From positions 1-11,348 of the forward strand of contig MNYO01000054.1 of NCBI GenBank assembly GCA_001873165.1: a DNA stretch of 11,348 nucleotides. The letters are read 5' to 3'. The notes beneath the pieces are model-generated. The model saw nothing but the letters and a program-made list of their open reading frames with translations. It ran no database searches and had not been told where the DNA came from. Source of the DNA: Candidatus Gracilibacteria bacterium CG2_30_37_12. Its GTDB lineage: Bacteria; Patescibacteriota; Gracilibacteria; BD1-5; UBA2023. The translations under genes and the position numbers were made by a program. Each line of letters begins with the position of its first letter. Within the stretch, counting starts at the first letter, position 1. Below are positions 1-6,871 of the stretch, piece by piece.

Positions 1-142
1 TATTACGAGAAACAGTGTGGCTGACTTGTAACTTATCATCAATCCGAAAGCTAATAAAAGAAGTTATTAAAAGTAGAGGGATAAGATATATCGAATCACT
101 AATCAACTTTCCTATAAATCCTAGAAAACCATCTGAAAACAT
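1..142 (-). CDS. Partial small membrane protein, N-terminal part only
   Basis: The first 47 codons of a gene that runs off the left edge. It starts with MFSDGFLGFIGKL, and residues of about 10-33 are strongly hydrophobic (SIYLIPLLLITSFISF), so a membrane segment close to the N-terminus is likely. A charged stretch follows (RIDDKLQ). No UAA or UAG interrupts the frame. The ATG lies 34 bases after the stop of the upstream Rrf2 regulator on the same strand, so the two are probably co-transcribed and this protein may be a target of, or partner to, that regulator. There is no Shine-Dalgarno; the start is preceded by CATTCAT. The family is not recognised, and too little is present to assign a function. 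Confidence 0.5.
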   Translation of the reverse strand, partial: MFSDGFLGFIGKLISDSIYLIPLLLITSFISFRIDDKLQVSHTVSRN

Positions 143-176
143 ATGAATGTAAAGTTAAAAAACAAAGTGTTGTGAT

Positions 177-545
177 TTATAACCTCGTAATCTTCAAAAT
201 CGTATCAAATCCACGCTGGATATTGCTGATAGTGGGGACAATTCCACAGGTTTCAGAGGAGTTGCATTTCCCTCAGGAACATACCGTTATGTTGAGATCT
301 TCTCAAACAGCTAATAGGATGTCGTAAATGGAAATATCTTTTTTGACCAGTTCTATTCCTCCATATCGTCCTTTGTGAGAGGTGAGAATATTTGCATTTT
401 CTAGAGTATTGGCAACTTTTCGGAGAAAGGGTTCTTTGATAGAAAGTTTCTCACTGACGATGCCGATTGTGTGGATCCCAGGATTATGTGTGAGATATTT
501 TATGAGAAGGAGAGCATATTCTCAGGAAGCAGAGATTTTGAGCAT
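177..545 (-). CDS. Rrf2-family transcriptional regulator with three clustered Cys
   Basis: A 122-residue protein of the usual Rrf2/IscR/NsrR length. Seen in the sequence: an N-terminal winged helix starting MLKISASGEYALLLIKYL, then the helix-turn-helix region SEKLSIKEPFLRKVANTLENA, then the family signature SHKGRYGGIEL (residues 56-66, the GGxxL wing), the IsIYDIL segment, and three cysteines C89, C94 and C100 followed by a terminal helix. In IscR, NsrR and RsrR three cysteines in this place bind an Fe-S cluster; spacing here is X4 and X5, close to the IscR X5/X5. Three in-frame UGA codons (residues 8, 81 and 91) must be Gly. The gene ends in UAA. Being first of a probable two-gene operon with a membrane protein, it likely controls itself and its neighbour in response to redox, iron or NO state (family inference). 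Which ligand it senses cannot be told from sequence. Confidence 0.9.
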
Positions 546-558
546 AGAAAGTAAGTCG

Positions 559-592
559 AAAGTCTATAAAGTCCGTAAAGTCAAAAGTTCAA
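559..592 (-). promoter_or_regulatory. Promoter of the Rrf2 gene overlapped by 9-bp direct repeats
   Basis: On the minus strand a -35 TTGAAC (587-592) and a -10 TATAGA (563-568) are 18 bases apart, giving a leader of about 11 bases before the ATG at 545. On the plus strand three 9-base repeats lie in exact register at 559, 568 and 577 (AAAGTCTAT, AAAGTCCGT, AAAGTCAAA), covering the -10 and spacer. They could be an operator for this or another regulator, or only a simple-sequence remnant. Confidence 0.4.
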
Positions 593-597
593 ATGCT

Positions 598-689
598 TGT
601 CATACTGAACTCGGACAAAGTCCTGTTTCAGTATCTTCCGCTTGTTTTAAATTAATATGGAAGATTCCGAAATACATTCGGAATGACGA
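598..689. repeat. Imperfect palindromic intergenic repeat, copy 1
   Basis: The left arm (598-639) begins TGTCATACTGAA and ends ATCTTCC; the right arm (659-689) is GGAAGATTCCGAA...TTCGGAATGACGA, so the two arms fold back on each other, with about 15 extra bases in the left arm. The outer tip GTCATTCCGA is shared with the palindrome at 3710-3807. It lies entirely between era and the Rrf2 gene. There is no T-run, so it is not a standard terminator. It resembles the short dispersed palindromic elements (REP or MITE-like) seen in many genomes. Confidence 0.6.
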
Positions 690-699
690 TTTCATATTC

Positions 700-1584
700 C
701 TATCCAAAATATTTTTTCAATACATTAGGATTTTTATTCCACTTGGACATAGTTTTTACACGCAATAAAATATATACTTTTCTCTCGAGAATCTTTTCAA
801 GTTCGAGTCGGGCAAGTTTTCCGATATTTTGGAGAACAGCTCCTTGTTTCCCGATGAGGATATTTTTCTGAGAATCTTTGGAGACATAGAGCATAACAAG
901 CGCTTTTATCATACCATTTTCCTCCACGAGATCTTCTACATCCACGAGTATATCATAGGGGAGTTCTTCGCCAAGTGAGAGAAATATCTTTTCACGGATA
1001 ATTTCGCGTATTCGAGTTTCCATATCTTGATCGGTATAATAATCTTCATTGTAGAAAAGTGGCCCAGTCGGGAGGGATTTCTTGATAGTTGCGAGAAGTG
1101 TATTAAAACCATTTTTATTGCGAGAAGAGATACTAATTGCATCTTTTCGTGCCTCGGTTGCATGCTTTAGATCACACTTCGAATAGACGAGAATAACTGG
1201 TTTTTTGATTCACTTGAGAAGTTCGCTGATTTTCTCTTCTTCCTCTCCGCGTTGTCGGGAAATATCGATAAATCGAACAATAATATCCGCATCATTGAGG
1301 GCCGTTGCCGCCTGACTATTAATGATGATATTGAGCTCTTCCTTCGATTCGTGAATACCTGGAGTATCGAAGAATATAATCTGAGAATCGTCGTCGTTGT
1401 AGATTCCACGGATGGTTTTCTGGGTGGTTTGTGGTTTACTAGAAACAGCACTGACTTTCTCGTCGATGAGTGCATTGATAAAAGTAGACTTTCCAGAGTT
1501 TGGGCGTCCAATAAGTGCCGCGTATCAGACTTTTTTATGAACCAGAGGTTTTATAAACTGAGAGATATCGATTTCTGTTGTCAT
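700..1584 (-). CDS. era: GTPase Era, 30S ribosome assembly factor
   Basis: A 294-residue protein, normal for Era, which binds the 3' end of 16S rRNA and monitors small-subunit maturation. Seen: G1 GRPNSGKST (residues 26-34), G2 KPQTT (50-54), G3 DTPG (73-76), G4 position SKCD (135-138), G5 around SIS (151-153), then a C-terminal KH RNA-binding domain with the GKQG loop (245-248) and a final WNKNP segment. The G4 motif lacks the usual Asn (NKxD becomes SKCD), which is unusual for a guanine-recognition loop. Two in-frame UGA codons encode Gly: residue 20, just before the P-loop (KKVGYAALIGR, where Era proteins have KSGFVALIGR), and residue 125 (LLKGIKKP). Start chosen at the only in-frame ATG before the G1 region; the preceding bases are ACCTATTCTCT with no Shine-Dalgarno. 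Ends in UAG at 700-702. Transcribed alone from its own promoter. Confidence 0.95.
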
Positions 1585-1630
1585 AGAGAATAGGTAAATA
1601 GTGGATAGGATGTGTCTTTTCTTAAGTGAG

Positions 1631-1657
1631 AGTATAGGGAAAATAGGTGAATTTCAA
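1631..1657 (-). promoter_or_regulatory. Putative era promoter
   Basis: Minus-strand -35 TTGAAA (1652-1657) and -10 TATACT (1631-1636) with a 15-base spacer, shorter than the ideal 17. It lies between the pilB terminator and the era start, giving a leader of about 40 bases. Confidence 0.35.
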
Positions 1658-1722
1658 AATATGTTTTTTTAAGAATTTTTGCTATTTGATTTAAATTTAC
1701 AAAAAAAGAAAAAATATGTACC

Positions 1723-1757
1723 AAAAAACTCCGAAAAAACCTGTTCGGAGTTTTTTT
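1723..1757 (-). terminator. Rho-independent terminator after pilB
   Basis: A perfect 13-bp stem, AAAAAACTCCGAA (1723-1735) with its complement at 1744-1756, around an 8-base loop. On the minus strand the stem TCCGAA/TTCGGA is followed by a run of T. It sits 14 bases beyond the pilB stop. Because both arms carry A or T runs it could work in both directions. Confidence 0.85.
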
Positions 1758-1770
1758 ATATGAGATATTT

Positions 1771-3090
1771 TTACCCTCCAAGTACTTGCAAAACTTCTTC
1801 TAAACTTACTTCCCCGAGTACGACTTTTATAAGTGCATCATCTTTAATAGTGATCATCCCATCGCCGATAGCTTGAATCTCGAGTTGAGTTTTGGAAGCG
1901 TGAGAAAGTACCATTTTCTCAATTCCTTCGGTCATCTCGAGAATCTCAAAAAGTCCCGTTCTTCCTTTGTATCCTTTATGATTACATTTTTCGCAACCAC
2001 CTTCGAGTGCGTGATAAAACATTAGTTCATCTGGTTCACTTATATATTTACCGATACGAGAAAGGACTTTTTTCTTGATAGTTTCATCTGGTTTATAGGC
2101 GACTTTACAATGTGAACAAAGTTTCCGTGCAAGATACTGGGAGATGATGAGTCGCAAACTGGAAGTTATGAGGAGTGGATCGATTCCGAGGTTCGTGAGA
2201 CGTTGGAGAGTGTTGACGGTGGAATTTGCATGGATAGTGGAAAATACGAGATGTCCTGTGATAGAAGCCTCGACTGCGAGACGAGCGGTTTCTGTATCAC
2301 GGATTTCTCCCACCATAATAATGTCGGGATCTTGACGGAGGAGACTTCGGAGTCCATCGGCAAAATTGAACCCAATTTGTGGATTAATCTGTGTATGATT
2401 CACTCACTTTATACGATATTCTACTGGATCTTCGAGTGTTGAAATATTTTTCTCTTCGGGGTCAAATCGTGAAAGCATTGAATAGAGTGTCGTGGATTTC
2501 CCCGATCCTGTTGGTCCGACGATCAATATGAGTCCAAACTGATTTTCGAGATGTTTCTTGATTTTCACCATATTCATGGGGAGGATTCCTATGGAGCGGA
2601 GGTCGATGAGTTCATTTTCTTTCCTCAGTAATCGGATAACAACTTTTTCTCCATAAATCGTCGGGATAATACTTACACGAAGATCTACATTTTTATCGGT
2701 TAATATATCGTGATAACTCGCTTTCCCGTCCTGAGGGAGACGTTGTTCATCGATTTTGAGACTGGAGAGAATCTTGATTTTTGCGATGAGTGGGGCTTTT
2801 TCAGAACTCGAAAAATGTCCGTATTCTATAAAACGTCCATCGACACGAACGCGTATGAGAAGTCCTTCTTCTTCTGGTTCTATGTGTATATCCGAAGCAC
2901 CAAGAGACAGAGCTTTTGCGAAAATATCATCCATTTTTATCGTACTATCTTGTCGTTCTTGCGGAGTGATGCTTTGGGTAGGAATATAGGATTTATCCAG
3001 AACGGGAGTTCCTTGTATGATGCTATCATTTTTCTTTCCAGCCCCTTTGAAGAGGCTGACAATTTTTTGAATGTGTGGTGAGAAATTCAT
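1771..3090 (-). CDS. pilB: Type IV pilus assembly ATPase PilB (GspE/PulE family)
   Basis: A 439-residue hexameric extension ATPase that powers pilin polymerisation at the inner membrane. Seen in order: N2-like domain with GASDIHIEPEEEG and RVRVDGRF (residues 64-87), RLPQDGK, Walker A GPTGSGKST (192-200), LEDPVEYRIKG Asp-box region, Walker B with DPDIIMVGEIRD (254-265), His box STIHAN (284-289), and the tetracysteine zinc site C325/C328 and C366/C369 (LCSHC and GCEKC), typical of PilB/GspE and absent from PilT. Residue 229 is encoded by UGA (2404-2406) at the conserved Gly of the YRIKGVNHTQINP segment; read as a stop it would remove Walker B. PilB proteins are often near 560 residues; this one lacks the N-terminal N1 domain. 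ATG at 3090 is the first start, with no Shine-Dalgarno. It is divergent from the pilin-like gene at 3300. Confidence 0.95.
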
Positions 3091-3119
3091 ATTTGAATGG
3101 TTTAAATGCAGATAAAACT

Positions 3120-3148
3120 ATATTATCATATCGGACTCGGAAATACAA
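3120..3148 (-). promoter_or_regulatory. Putative pilB promoter
   Basis: Minus-strand -35 TTGTAT (3143-3148), 17-base spacer, -10 TAATAT (3120-3125). The predicted start near 3113 gives a leader of about 22 bases. Confidence 0.45.
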
Positions 3149-3237
3149 AAATAAAACATCTTCTCAGGTATGAAATGTATTTACAAATATTTTTTTTATG
3201 GAGAATAAAATTCTCTCTTTGAGAAAAATCAAAAAAT

Positions 3238-3265
3238 TTGGATTGTGTGAAAAAATAGATATAAT
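3238..3265 (+). promoter_or_regulatory. Promoter of the pilin-like gene
   Basis: -35 TTGGAT (3238-3243), 16-base spacer, perfect -10 TATAAT (3260-3265). Transcription would begin near 3272, which argues against the upstream in-frame ATG at 3198 and supports the ATG at 3300 as the true start. Confidence 0.6.
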
Positions 3266-3299
3266 TGGCACTATGTTAGTATTTATCCCAAAATATCTT

Positions 3300-3665
3300 A
3301 TGAAACATCTTTTTTATTCAGGAGTGATAGTGATTTCTTTTTTCCTTTCAGAACATGTATTTGCTGCAGATGAAACGGGAATTTTATGATGAGGTGGTGC
3401 CGTTAGTAATAGCGATCTCCGTAATGGAAATATTAGTTTCGATGATATCCCTAAGATTATCAGTTATGCGACGACTTTTATCCTCGGATTTGCTGCAACA
3501 GTTGCAGTTATCATGATTATCTACGGAGCATTTCAGATGGCACTTTTTGGACTGACTTCCCAAGAAAAGAAAAAAGGACAAGAAACCATCGAACATGGAA
3601 TCATCGGTTTCGTCATTTCTGTTTCGTCGTGGTTTATTATTAATATGATAATGAGTAATCTGTAG
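3300..3665 (+). CDS. Small secreted two-helix protein, T4SS-pilin-like
   Basis: A 121-residue protein. Residues 1-22 form a clear signal peptide (MKHLFYSGVIV...SEHVFA, then ADETG). A Gly run (residues 30-33) follows, then a polar stretch ending in SFDDIPKII, a long hydrophobic helix (about 54-84), a charged turn (TSQEKKKGQETIEHG) and a second hydrophobic helix (about 100-118). This layout (signal, IPKII, helix, basic turn, helix) is that of the VirB2/TrbC-like 'type IV secretion pilin' proteins common in CPR genomes; the family assignment is by pattern only. Two adjacent UGA codons (3387-3392) followed by GGT GGT make a GGGG run. In-frame ATGs at 3198 and 3273 exist, but the promoter at 3238-3265 and the signal peptide favour 3300. 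Ends in UAG. Divergent from pilB, so both may belong to surface-appendage functions. Confidence 0.8.
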
Positions 3666-3709
3666 AAATTTCTGAAAAAGATGTACTTTGAATCAAAACT
3701 ATCAGTTAT

Positions 3710-3807
3710 TGTCATTCCGAGTGAAATCGAGGAATCCCTTTTCATCACTTCGTTTGAAACAAAATTTCTAGACCAAAAGGGATTTCCCCACTTCGGTCGG
3801 AATGGCA
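3710..3807. repeat. Imperfect palindromic intergenic repeat, copy 2
   Basis: Two 33-base arms, 3710-3742 (TGTCATTCCGAGTGAAATCG...) and 3775-3807 (ending GGTCGGAATGGCA), are inverted copies with about eight mismatches, several of them G-T pairs, separated by a 32-base loop. The outer tip GTCATTCCGA matches copy 1 at 598-689. It fills most of the 200-base gap between the pilin-like gene and the next gene and could form a long stem in RNA. The rest of the gap shows nothing further. Confidence 0.7.
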
Positions 3808-3865
3808 GAATCATAATTTCCATTCCCTCTATTCCCTAGTCACTATTCTTTCATCCCTCTCAATT

Positions 3866-4321
3866 ATGTTTTCTTGGAATATCGCAACACACAATACCAA
3901 AGGAGCTGGTTGGTATACAACCGCTGGGATTTTTGCTCTGGCTTTTATCATTTGGGGGATTTTTGTCGGACTCTATGTACTGAGTATGGTTGTTTTCATA
4001 TTCGTTGGAGTCTACCTCCTTATGGAAAATAATGCTCCAGAAAACACGGAGATTATTGTGGATGAAAATGGTGTAAATATCAATGGAGGCTTCTATGATT
4101 ATCCTTCCATCGAAGAATTTTCTATCGTGTACGATAACAGAAAACCGATCTTACTCCGACTGAGCTTGAAAAAGCGTGGACTCAATACGATCGATATCGA
4201 CCTGACTCAGGATGTGAATAGCTATGAACTTCGAGCATTTCTCCTCGGATATATCCAAGAATCAGAAAAATGAGGGGAACTGACGAGTAATGAACGATTG
4301 ATGAGGTATTTGAAGATATAA
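3866..4321 (+). CDS. Membrane protein with probable PH-like cytoplasmic domain
   Basis: A 151-residue protein. Residues of about 16-52 form two closely spaced hydrophobic segments (WYTTAGIFALAFIIWGIF and VFIFVGVYLLM). The remainder alternates as expected for a beta-rich domain: ENTEIIVDENGVNING, a YPSIEEFSIVYD strand, LLRLSLKK, then IDIDLTQDVNSYELRAFLLGYI. This resembles the small 'two TM plus PH-like' membrane proteins frequent in CPR genomes; no firm family name is claimed. An in-frame UGA (4271-4273) is read as Gly, after which 16 more codons (ending NERLMRYLKI) lead to a UAA at 4319; the extra tail is typical of the pattern and would be lost under the standard code. The start is preceded by CCCTCTCAATT with no Shine-Dalgarno. 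Confidence 0.75.
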
Positions 4322-4322
4322 T
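4294..4322 (+). promoter_or_regulatory. Weak candidate promoter for the surface-protein gene
   Basis: A perfect TATAAT (4317-4322) overlaps the stop codon of the previous gene and would give a leader of about 20 bases before the ATG at 4350. The -35 region at 4294-4299 is poor (ACGATT); TTGATG at 4298 is only 13 bases away. Co-transcription with the upstream gene is equally possible. Confidence 0.3.
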
Positions 4323-4349
4323 TATTTTTACAATTTCATACTTTTTCCT

Positions 4350-6142
4350 ATGAAAACAAAGAATACATCGAAGTATATTTCAAAAGTGACGAAAAAAATG
4401 GGGGGGTAGAAGTATCTCTCTCAAACTTCTCCTCCTTCTCTGATTTTCTTCTCTCTTCATAGGACTCGTCTATGCTATCGGAATGGTTTTTCCTGCAACT
4501 CCTGCTACTTTCACGAGTAATGGTTCTTTCAATACTCGATTTACCAATATTGTCGGTTCCTGTACTCCAGGTACTTTCCTCAAATGATTCGATGCGAGCT
4601 ATAACAGAATCTGTGTCTGACCTACGGGAGCATATACCTGACCTGCTCTTTCCTCAGCTCCTGTTTCTACTCCTGGAACCTATCCAGCAGGAGTACCAAC
4701 AGGACAGATATCCGGAGGGATGTTTGCTAAGTATTTCGGGAATCTCTACGGACTCTGTCCCGGGAACCAGATCGTCAAAGGTTTTGCGACCGATGGATTC
4801 AAATACTGTGTGGATCCAGCTACTCCAACGACTTACACTCCCCATACCGCCATTACTCCGACTAGCACCAATCTCCCACCAGCTCCTATGGGACAATCCA
4901 TTGGTGGAAAGTTCCAAGACTTCTTCACTGCGATATCCTCAGTTTGTATAGGAGATCAGGTTATAAGTGGGTTTAATGCGAATGGCAGTCCGAGCTGTGT
5001 AAATCTCCCAAACTCTTGTGCCACCACTCCTACAACAACTACTATTCCAAATCTCTGAATCACTACCACAGGAACTCCGAGTTCTCTCAATCAAACTTGG
5101 ACCTATAGTGCGACTCCAGGAAACTGTACCTTTACTTGTGCAGCCAACTATATCTGGAATGGAGCGAGTTGTATCCTCAATAATCCTCCTTGTAATGCCA
5201 CGACACCAAATGTCATAACTAACTACTCTTGCCCAAGTGGAACACTCAATGCAGTAACTCATATGTGTACATATCCTGCGGTGGTAGGGGTGGGGATTGC
5301 AGCAACAGCAACGACTCCTATTAATACATTAACAACAAGTGCTTGTTTGGCACAACCAAGTAGTTTTGTAATGACAAACTTACTTTATCCCGCCAACTGG
5401 TGTTATTTATGTATTCAGTGTGGGCAAAATATGACATTATTTGGTATAAATGGTTCAAGTGGTGTAGTTCCAATTGCTGCAATTGGAACTACAGCTTACT
5501 CTTGCCCCAATCCCTCCTATCCCACTCTCTCCTGAAACACTTGTCTTCCACTCGCAGTTGCTCCTGCTCCAACCCTAGCGGTAGTGAGTTATGCCTGCAA
5601 TGGGTTATAATAATACTATTGCCCTTGATTGTACTTCGGGAAGTCCCATCAATGACGGTGGTCAGGTAGCTTGTAGTACGACTCGTACTTGGAACTGTAG
5701 CGGACAAGGTGTCGGTTCGGCGAATAGTGTGCAGTGTAGTTTGACGAATGCAGTGTGTGCTCCAGTCGTTGGATACTGGGCATTTTCTTACAATGGTCCA
5801 TATGGAATTATTCCACTACGTGGATATGGTACATATAACAATATTACAGGATTATTTATTGGTGAGATTATGACGATGTGATTATGATGGCGTGGAGACT
5901 CGAACTGTTCGCCATATGATGTTCTTATAAAAGATTGTGGAGCAAGTATGAATTGTGTATGAACGGAACTTTCAGCTGGTTGTGTAAACGCCAATGGTCA
6001 CGACACTGAAGTATTAACAGTTACAAATCTTCCTATTGGTACTAGTGCGAGTATCGATGTAACATGGGGTTGTAATGAATACATGTTCGGTATAAATTGG
6101 AATTCTTCACATGTATCTAGAATTCCAACTTGTATTCCATAA
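4350..6142 (+). CDS. Cys-rich repeat surface protein, interrupted by two single-base frameshifts
   Basis: About 597 residues once two frame changes are allowed. Frame a starts at ATG 4350 (MKTKNTSKYISKVTKKMGG) and hits UAG at 4407 straight after seven G. Deleting one G joins it to the main frame: GRSISLKLLLLLGFSSLFIGLVYA, which completes a secretory signal peptide. The main frame runs to UAA at 5608; deleting one G at 5602-5604 joins it to the last frame (YACNG then YNNTIALDC), which ends in UAA at 6140. At least nine in-frame UGA codons are Gly. The mature part has three tandem Cys-containing units (4522-5001), a Thr/Pro-rich linker, a WTY...CTFTCAANYIWNGASC module, and further Cys pairs to the end (TWNC, NCSPY, WGCNEY). 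No enzymatic motif and no C-terminal anchor are visible. It is probably a secreted or surface-exposed adhesin-like protein (inference). As written the gene is off; it may be phase-variable or decaying. The family is not recognised. Confidence 0.7.
4400..4406 (+). other. Poly-G (7) tract at the frame break in the signal peptide
   Basis: Seven consecutive G directly after AAAAAAAT, at codons 17-19 of the surface-protein gene. With seven G the start codon leads to UAG at 4407; with six (or nine) G it opens into the hydrophobic core of the signal peptide and the long downstream frame. No alternative ATG or GTG in the downstream frame exists before the signal peptide core. This is the classic form of a slipped-strand contingency locus, although seven G is short for one. 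Confidence 0.6.
4522..5001 (+). repeat. Three tandem about 64-residue Cys-pair repeats in the surface protein
   Basis: Units begin at 4522, 4714 and 4903 (steps of 192 and 189 bases). Each has an F-x3-F core, a first Cys, a G-x2-hydrophobic-x-GF stretch and a closing C-V: FNTRFTNIVGSCTPG...GFD...ICV; MFAKYFGNLYGLCPG...GFATDGFKYCV; KFQDFFTAISSVCIG...GFNANGSPSCV. Thr/Pro-rich spacers separate them. The units have diverged at the DNA level. Confidence 0.7.
5463..5493 (+). repeat. Perfect 14-bp inverted repeat with 3-base loop inside the coding region
   Basis: TGTAGTTCCAATTG (5463-5476), loop CTG, then the exact complement CAATTGGAACTACA (5480-5493). It encodes VVPIAAIGTT in the surface protein. 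No T-run follows, so it is not a standard terminator. Confidence 0.85.
5602..5604 (+). other. Second frameshift site (GGG) in the surface-protein gene
   Basis: The main frame reads TGC AAT GGG TTA then two consecutive UAA (5608-5613). Removing one G gives AAT GGT TAT AAT AAT ACT and continues to 6142 in a sensible Cys-rich frame. The downstream frame is open only from 5585, so the shift must lie between 5585 and 5610. Confidence 0.75.
6097..6128 (+). repeat. 9-bp inverted repeat near the 3' end of the surface-protein gene
   Basis: TTGGAATTC (6097-6105) and GAATTCCAA (6120-6128) with a 14-base spacer, inside the last codons before the UAA at 6140. It shares the TTCCAA/TTGGAA core with the hairpin at 5463-5493. 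No T-run follows. Confidence 0.6.
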
Positions 6143-6151
6143 AATGCTGAC

Positions 6152-6188
6152 AATCCTCCCATTTCTCGATACTCCTGGGGGATTTTTC
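6152..6188 (+). terminator. Terminator after the surface-protein gene
   Basis: AATCCTCC (6152-6159) pairs with GGGGGATT (6177-6184; one T-G pair) across a 17-base loop and is followed by TTTT. It lies ten bases after the UAA, in the gap between two convergent genes. The large loop makes it moderate. Confidence 0.5.
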
Positions 6189-6193
6189 ATTTT

Positions 6194-6871
6194 CTATTTC
6201 AAATACATCCCCATTTTTTGATAATCAAAATTCACTCGAGATCTTGGGAGGAAATTGGTAATAGAAAATATTCCTTCCTCTTTCTTATACCCGTTGATAT
6301 CTCGCTCCAAACGATAGGAACTCGATGTGGGAATAGTGGTGGTTATGTTCGTATCGAGAGCGTACCGAGAGTGCCCAGCAAGGGATTCTATGATGAGGAT
6401 ATGAGTATCGAGAGTAGGAGAGAGATTGATAGTACTACTAGTTGTAATTACTCCAGAAGAAACTATACTCGCAGATGCTTCGGACCCAGAATTAAATGCA
6501 GCAAGATGATACAAAATCGGTCATCATTCTATAATATTTATATCCAAAGCATTAGCTCCACCTGTAGAAGTTATGTAGTATTCTTGTGAACCTGTTTCCA
6601 TAAGTGATTCAGTAAAAATCGTACCATTTTGAGTGGTGGAAATAAGTGAGAGATTTTGATTGGAATCAATAATAGTAAGTTCTTTTGTGGCGTTTTTTAG
6701 GAGAATCAAAGCATTCTCTCTACTTGATATATCTTGGACACTTTGTTCAGAATCTTGCGCTCATTCGAGTATATTTTCGAGTTCTCATTGAAAAGAGACG
6801 AAAAAGAGTACCAGAAAAGAGGAGAGAAAGAGCGTATAGAGAAGGATAGATCCTTTTTTATTTTGTTGCAT
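6194..6871 (-). CDS. PilX-like type IV pilus minor protein
   Basis: A 225-residue protein. The N-terminus MQQNKKGSILLYTLFLSSFL has a short basic leader, a KG/S prepilin-peptidase-like cleavage site and one hydrophobic helix (residues 8-28), then a soluble Ser/Thr-rich domain. The +5 Glu of major pilins is missing (Tyr here), as in the PilX_N class, whose members begin QRGxxLI and assist pilus assembly at the tip. Four UGA codons are Gly: residues 29 (SFQGELE), 37 (LEGAQD) and the adjacent pair 116-117 (IIEGGPI). The start codon lies 14 bases inside the end of the upstream secreted-protein gene (6858), so the two are probably translationally coupled. It ends in UAG. The PilX assignment rests on the N-terminal segment; the soluble domain is not recognised. 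Confidence 0.7.

Noticed and set aside
382..768. 128-codon plus-strand frame across the Rrf2 promoter and repeat
   Set aside because: It is antisense to the Rrf2 gene and runs through the palindromic repeat; no family features.
3198..3299. Longer start for the pilin-like gene at ATG 3198 or 3273
   Set aside because: The TATAAT at 3260-3265 places transcription start after 3198 and next to 3273, and the ATG at 3300 begins a textbook signal peptide.
4472..4951. Long open frame on the plus strand rich in Leu and Pro
   Set aside because: It is out of frame with the Cys-rich repeat protein, has no recognisable domain, and results from composition of the real frame.
5463..5493. Hairpin as an intragenic terminator
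   Set aside because: No T-run follows and the coding frame continues on both sides.
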